From: an uncultured Collinsella sp.
GTDB taxonomy: Bacteria; Actinomycetota; Coriobacteriia; Coriobacteriales; Coriobacteriaceae
Assembly: GCA_934667065.1 (NCBI GenBank)
Contig: CAKULD010000006.1
Location: forward strand, 62,001 to 126,000
Reading direction: 5' to 3'
Length of the DNA: 64,000 nucleotides
Part shown: piece after piece, positions 59,979 to 64,000 of the stretch
Layout of the letters: each line of letters begins with the position of its first letter
How positions within the stretch are numbered: position 1 is the first letter of the stretch
The notes under the pieces: model-generated
Told to the model about the DNA's origin: nothing
The model's input: only the letters and a program-made list of their open reading frames with translations
Database searches by the model: none
Program-made: the position numbers and the translations under genes

Positions 59979-61616
59979 ATGCAGCATATCGATCGGATTA
60001 TCCGCTCCAAGAACGTCTTTACTGCCCAGGATGGCATCGATGCCGCCCGTGAGCTCGCGATTGCCATTGCGGGCGATCGTATCGTCGCGGTCGGTAAGCC
60101 CGATGACGTGATTGCCGCCGCGCCTGCCGCCACGCCGGTTATCGACTACGGCGAGCAGTTTGTCTGCCCCGGTTTCCACGATGCGCACCTGCACTTCTTC
60201 CATACCTCGGTCGGCTCCTCGCCCTACATGCTCATGGATATGGGCACCTCTGAGGCAGCATTGGTGCAGCACGCGCTCGAGTTCTCCCAAGGTCTGCCCG
60301 ATGACGCCTGGGTCGTGACCCAGGGCTGGCGCGATTACCGCTGGGATCCGCCTGAGCATCCTACTAAGGCATCGCTCGACGCCGCCTTCCCCGATCGCCC
60401 CTGCGTCATGTATTCGGGCGATGGACACACGTTGTGGCTTAACAGCCGCGCACTCGAGGCCCTCGGCGTGACGCGCGACAGTGAACCGCCAGCGGGCGGC
60501 AGCTATGACAAGGATGCAAACGGTGAGCTCACGGGTATCGCGCACGAGGCGGCTGCCATGCAGCTGCTGCCGCGCTGCCTTGAGTGGCTGGGCGAGGACC
60601 GCATCGCGAGCGCTTACGCCGACCAAATGAAGCGCATGGCCGAGCAGGGCATCACCTCAATCTGCGACATGTCGCTCATGCCCATGCCGGGCTGCGACTT
60701 TATTCGCGACGATGTCTACGACAAGCTGCAGGCCGCCGGCAAGCTGGGCATCCGCGCCCATCTATTCCCCACGCTGCTGGATGACCAGTCGCGCTTGGAG
60801 GAGCTGCAAGCCCGCTACACGAACAATGCGCTGCTCTCGGCGCCGGGCTTTAAACAGTTCTTCGATGGCGTATCGAGCGAACATACGGCGTATCTCACCG
60901 AGCCCTATACCAACCCGCGTTTCCCGGGTGACCAGGGTCGTCTGACGGTTCCTGCCGAGCGCATGCGCAAGCTAGTTCTGGCGGCAGCAGAGCGCGGCCA
61001 CACCGTGCGCATCCACGTCATCGGCGACGGTGCCATCCACGCTGCACTCGATATCTTCGAAGAAGCGGTCAAGCTTTACGGCCTGCCCCAGCGCGGCCAC
61101 AACACGCTTGAGCATCTGGAGAATCTCCTACCTGAGGACATCGATCGTCTGCGCAAGCTCAATGTCATTGCCTCGAGCCAGCCCTGCCACATCACGCTCG
61201 ATCCGGGCGGTCCGGAGCGCGACCTGGGTCTGGAGCGTAGCCGCATCATGTGGCCGTTTGCAACCTACAAACAGCGCGGCATCCGCCAAGCCTTCGGCAC
61301 CGATAGCCCCATCACGGCGGTTACCAGCATGAACGTGCTCTACACGGCCATCACGCGCCAAGACCCCCGCAGCCACTGGCCCGAGGGCGGCTGGCTCCCC
61401 AGCGAGCGCATCGACGCGGCCACGGCCCTGCGCAACTACACCCTGGGCAGCGCCTACGCAGCGGGCGACGAGCAAAACCTCGGCAGCCTGGAGCCCGGCA
61501 AATACGCCGACCTGGTAGTCCTGGACCAAAACCCACTCACCATCGACCCCCAAGAGCTCCAAACCACCAAAGTCCAAGCCACCTACCTAGCCGGCAACCT
61601 CATCTACGAACGCTAG
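59979..61616 (+). CDS. YtcJ-like metal-dependent amidohydrolase
   Basis: 545 residues. The start is one of three close ATG codons (59967, 59973, 59979); the last follows ATGGGG best. FHDAHLHFFH holds the first metal His pair, RIHVIGDGAIH further His, FGTDSPI the late Asp, and LGSLEPGKYADLVVLDQNP the closing motif of amidohydrolase 3 proteins. They hydrolyse amides, formamides or related bonds. It is divergent from the M20 gene, and the two may act on related compounds. Confidence 0.88.
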   Translation: MQHIDRIIRSKNVFTAQDGIDAARELAIAIAGDRIVAVGKPDDVIAAAPAATPVIDYGEQFVCPGFHDAHLHFFHTSVGSSPYMLMDMGTSEAALVQHALEFSQGLPDDAWVVTQGWRDYRWDPPEHPTKASLDAAFPDRPCVMYSGDGHTLWLNSRALEALGVTRDSEPPAGGSYDKDANGELTGIAHEAAAMQLLPRCLEWLGEDRIASAYADQMKRMAEQGITSICDMSLMPMPGCDFIRDDVYDKLQAAGKLGIRAHLFPTLLDDQSRLEELQARYTNNALLSAPGFKQFFDGVSSEHTAYLTEPYTNPRFPGDQGRLTVPAERMRKLVLAAAERGHTVRIHVIGDGAIHAALDIFEEAVKLYGLPQRGHNTLEHLENLLPEDIDRLRKLNVIASSQPCHITLDPGGPERDLGLERSRIMWPFATYKQRGIRQAFGTDSPITAVTSMNVLYTAITRQDPRSHWPEGGWLPSERIDAATALRNYTLGSAYAAGDEQNLGSLEPGKYADLVVLDQNPLTIDPQELQTTKVQATYLAGNLIYER

Positions 61617-61636
61617 CCTCACACATCCCACCCATC

Positions 61637-61703
61637 AGTTGCGGTGAAATATGGACTAAATAACGCCTCAACAGCCAAAAACAGTCCATATTCCACCGCA
61701 ACT
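61637..61703. repeat. Long palindrome, AGTTGCGGTG family, copy 2
   Basis: Arms of 21 bp (AGTTGCGGTGAAATATGGAC plus T, and 61683-61703) pair with one A-C mismatch around a 25-base loop containing CTCAACAGCC. The arm start AGTTGCGGTG and loop CAACAGC-like string match copy 1 at 11916. Confidence 0.86.
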
Positions 61704-61768
61704 TAAAAGGGGCACGTTCCAGCAACGTGCCCCTTTCTTGTACATCCCATCCGCATCGCCATTTTGCT

Positions 61769-61983
61769 GCACTGACTTTTCTGAATGCCGGGCCCGAATA
61801 AGTTACCCAGCTCCCGGGGCGGACCGGAGGGCATGAAGTTTGTCGCGAGTTCCGCACGCAAAGGAAAGCACTTAATGTGCTTTCCGTCTTGCGCAGGACT
61901 GTAGAGCAGCAAACTTCATGCCCTCCGGTCCGCCCCGGGAGCCGCGCACAAGTTATCCCCCGGCATTCAGAAAATCTAAGTGC
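61769..61983. repeat. 215-bp cruciform-like element upstream of groES
   Basis: A 33-bp perfect core (61810-61842 with 61910-61942; starts GCTCCCGGGGCGGACCGGAG) is extended outward through TTTTCTGAATGCCGGG to GCACT/AGTGC with small gaps, giving arms of about 75 bp. The centre holds a further GGAAAGCAC/GTGCTTTCC hairpin. It fills much of the 495-base gap 61617-62111. No target duplication and no convincing reading frame are seen. Confidence 0.88.
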
Positions 61984-62069
61984 CAAAAAATAAGATTTTT
62001 TGACTCTGTGTTGTATAACCCGCCATTCGTGGGTACCATTCATCGCGTACGCAAACGAAGTAGGGAAAC

Positions 62070-62090
62070 CCGCACGGTTCAATCGTGCGG
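62070..62090 (+). promoter_or_regulatory. Leader hairpin before groES
   Basis: CCGCACG and CGTGCGG pair around GTTCAAT, ending six bases before the AAAGGAGG ribosome site. TATAAC at 62014-62019 is a possible -10. No CIRCE (TTAGCACTC-n9-GAGTGCTAA) or HAIR-type dyad is seen upstream. Confidence 0.45.
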
Positions 62091-62111
62091 CCCAAAAAGG
62101 AGGAAACAAGT

Positions 62112-62405
62112 ATGTCGTCTTTGAAGCCGCTTGCAGATCGCGTCCTGGTCAAGCCCGACGAGGCCGAGCAGAAGACCGCTTCTGGTCTGTACATCGCCAG
62201 CAACGCTCAGGAGAAGCCGCAGCGCGGCACCATCGTTGCCGTTGGCGCTGGCAAGGTCAACGACAAGGGCGAGCGCATCCCCATGGACGTCCAGGTTGGC
62301 GACGTCGTCATCTACGGTAAGTTCGGTGGCAACGAGGTCAAGGTCGACGGCGAGAAGTATCTGCTGATGCGCGCCGACGACATCTACGCCGTCGTCGAGG
62401 CCTAG
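62112..62405 (+). CDS. groES: Co-chaperonin GroES
   Basis: 97 residues with a very strong AAAAAGGAGG site. LKPLADRVLVKPDEAEQKT, GTIVAVGAGK, VQVGDVVIYGKFGGNEVKVDGEKYLLMRADDIYAVVE are GroES signatures. It caps the GroEL chamber. Codon choice is strongly biased. The groEL gene starts 97 bases downstream in the same direction. Confidence 0.97.
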   Translation: MSSLKPLADRVLVKPDEAEQKTASGLYIASNAQEKPQRGTIVAVGAGKVNDKGERIPMDVQVGDVVIYGKFGGNEVKVDGEKYLLMRADDIYAVVEA

Positions 62406-62501
62406 TCTCGTCAGAATCTCTGATTCGTCTTTGAACGCGGTCGCCGCATAGGACTCGGAAGCGGCGACGCGAGTCATATTTCTTTTGGAGGATTACCTAC
62501 C

Positions 62502-64000
62502 ATGGCAAAGAACATTACGTTCAACACCGATGCCCGCGCTAAGCTCGCCAAGGGCGTCAACACTCTGGCCGACGCCGTTACCGTCACCATGGGCCCCAAG
62601 GGCCGCTACGTTGCCCTGCAGCGCACGTTCGGTGCTCCGACCATCACCAACGACGGCGTTTCCGTCGCCAAGGAGATTGAGCTCGAGGACAACATCGAGA
62701 ACATGGGCGCTCAGCTGGTGAAGGAGGTCGCCACCAAGACCAACGACACCGTGGGTGACGGCACCACCACTGCAACCCTGCTCGCTCAGGCTATCGTCAA
62801 CGACGGCCTGCGCAACGTCGCCGCTGGTGCTAACCCGCTGGCCATCCGTCGCGGCATCGACAAGGCCGTCAACGCCGCCGTCGCCGAGATGAAGAAGCAG
62901 GCCAAGCCGGTCGAGACCAAGGAGCAGATCGCTTCCGTCGGTACCATCTCCGCTGGTGACCCCGAGGTCGGCGAGAAGATCGCTGAGGCCATGGAGGTCG
63001 TGGGCAAGGACGGCGTCATCACCGTCGAGGATTCCCAGACGTTCGACATCCAGATCGACACCGTCGAGGGCATGCAGTTTGACAAGGGCTATGTCTCCGC
63101 CTACTTCGTCACGGACAACGACCGCATGGAGGCCGTGATGAAGGATCCGTACATCCTCATCACCGACCAGAAGATCTCCAGCGTCCAGGACATCATGCCC
63201 GTGCTCGAGGCTGTCCAGCGCGCCGGCCGTGGCCTGCTCATCATCGCTGAGGACATCGATGGCGAGGCTCTGCCCACCCTCGTCCTCAACAAGATTCGTG
63301 GCGCCCTCAACGTCTGCGCCGTCAAGGCTCCGGGCTACGGCGATCGCCGCAAGCGCATCCTCGAGGATATCGCCGTCCTTACCGGTGGCCAGGCAGCTCT
63401 CGACGAGCTGGGCGTGAAGGTCGCTGACATCACCGCCGATATGCTCGGTACCGCTAAGTCCGTCACCATCTCCAAGGACAACACCGTCGTCGTCGGCGGC
63501 GCTGGCTCCAAGGAGGCCATCGACGCCCGCATCGCTCAGATCAAGGGCGAGATGGAGAACACCACCTCTGACTTCGACCGTGAGAAGCTCCAGGAGCGCC
63601 TGGCCAAGCTCTCCGGTGGCGTTGCCGTCATCAAGGTCGGCGCCGCTACCGAGTCCGAGCTCAAGGAGATCAAGCACCGCGTCGAGGATGCCCTGCAGGC
63701 TACCCGCGCTGCTGTCGAGGAGGGTATTGTCGCCGGTGGCGGCGTCGCCTTCATGGACGCCGTGCCCGCGCTCGACGCTGTCGAGATCGATGATCCCGAG
63801 GAGAAGATCGGCGTCGACATCGTCAAGAAGGCTCTGACCGCTCCGGTCGCCACCATCGCCAAGAACGCTGGCTTTGAGGGCGCTGTCGTGGTCGACAAGG
63901 TTGCCGAGCTGCCCGCTGGCCAGGGTCTCAACTCTGCCAACGGCGAGTGGGGCGACATGATCGAGATGGGCGTCCTCGACCCCGTCAAGGTCAGCCGTGT
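62502..64000 (+). CDS. groL: Chaperonin GroEL (partial, cut by window edge)
   Basis: Reads from an ATG after TTGGAGG to the window edge with no stop; 499 of about 540 residues are present. MAKNITFNTDARAKLAKGVN, TMGPKGRYVALQ, VGDGTTTATLLAQAI and DRRKRILEDIAVLTGG are GroEL signatures, and the ATPase Asp of GDGTTT is intact. It folds proteins in the cytoplasm with GroES. The C-terminal tail lies outside the window. Confidence 0.97.
   Translation, partial: MAKNITFNTDARAKLAKGVNTLADAVTVTMGPKGRYVALQRTFGAPTITNDGVSVAKEIELEDNIENMGAQLVKEVATKTNDTVGDGTTTATLLAQAIVNDGLRNVAAGANPLAIRRGIDKAVNAAVAEMKKQAKPVETKEQIASVGTISAGDPEVGEKIAEAMEVVGKDGVITVEDSQTFDIQIDTVEGMQFDKGYVSAYFVTDNDRMEAVMKDPYILITDQKISSVQDIMPVLEAVQRAGRGLLIIAEDIDGEALPTLVLNKIRGALNVCAVKAPGYGDRRKRILEDIAVLTGGQAALDELGVKVADITADMLGTAKSVTISKDNTVVVGGAGSKEAIDARIAQIKGEMENTTSDFDREKLQERLAKLSGGVAVIKVGAATESELKEIKHRVEDALQATRAAVEEGIVAGGGVAFMDAVPALDAVEIDDPEEKIGVDIVKKALTAPVATIAKNAGFEGAVVVDKVAELPAGQGLNSANGEWGDMIEMGVLDPVKVSR

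Noticed and set aside
59811..60626. N-terminal extension of the M20 protein
   Set aside because: Antisense to the YtcJ-like gene; the ATG at 59810 has an AAGGAG site and begins the known domain.
61703..61983. Small genes inside the cruciform
   Set aside because: The short frames merely read the two arms of the inverted repeat and lack ribosome sites.

Overview
The window is a 64 kb piece of a GC-rich (about 60% by eye), densely coded bacterial chromosome. Gene content and sequence style point to a gut actinomycete of the Coriobacteriia, most like Collinsella. The pointers are a fermentative gene set (PFK, PTS plus GH1, iron alcohol dehydrogenase, 2-hydroxyacyl-CoA dehydratase activase), a SEC-C-tagged methionine aminopeptidase, Tat-type lipoproteins and many intergenic palindromes. 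The genus is an inference; no rRNA or tRNA gene is present to test it.

Layout. 1-5.7 kb: XRE regulator (cut by the edge), group III phosphofructokinase, membrane-anchored Ntn hydrolase, M18 aminopeptidase, RpiR regulator. 5.7-8.8 kb: PTS IIBC and 6-phospho-beta-glucosidase, which with RpiR form a beta-glucoside unit ended by a strong terminator. 8.9-9.7 kb: RelB/PIN toxin-antitoxin pair. 9.9-13.8 kb: 2-hydroxyacid dehydrogenase, Map, radical SAM protein, alpha/beta hydrolase. 14-16.2 kb: degenerate GGDEF-REC-HD-GYP protein with an Hpt partner. 16.5-19.9 kb: a more AT-rich stretch with a DUF2975/HTH pair and an ABC-2 exporter. 20-24.3 kb: polar amino acid ABC operon ending in a C26 amidotransferase. 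24.5-29.7 kb: iron alcohol dehydrogenase, a triple palindrome array, a DXS-like enzyme, an HD-domain protein and a CmpB-type membrane protein. 29.7-34.8 kb: amt-glnK with a candidate GlnR-type operator, TetR/MFS with paired operators, a HAD phosphatase. 34.8-41.8 kb: TetR, a 1596-residue dehydratase activase, 3-hydroxyacyl-CoA dehydrogenase. 41.9-47.6 kb: AAC(3)-family acetyltransferase, arylsulfate sulfotransferase, DUF389 protein, OPT transporter. 47.8-53.9 kb: coaX, dCMP deaminase, NifU-like protein, lgt, a large membrane protein, yebC. 54-58.2 kb: amaP-DUF2273-asp23 envelope-stress operon, YitT protein, zinc-ribbon membrane protein. 58.3-64 kb: M20 and YtcJ-like amidohydrolases, a large cruciform, then groES-groEL (groEL cut by the edge).

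The most unusual content is non-coding. Six hairpins share a GGGACAG-like core but have different, base-paired arms, and four sit directly or almost directly after a stop codon. A tandem array of three 80-81 bp palindromic units lies at 25.8-26.0 kb. Long inverted repeats recur in the gene gaps, two of them sharing arm sequence 50 kb apart. These fit families of mobile or regulatory extragenic palindromes, but copy number elsewhere in the genome cannot be seen here.
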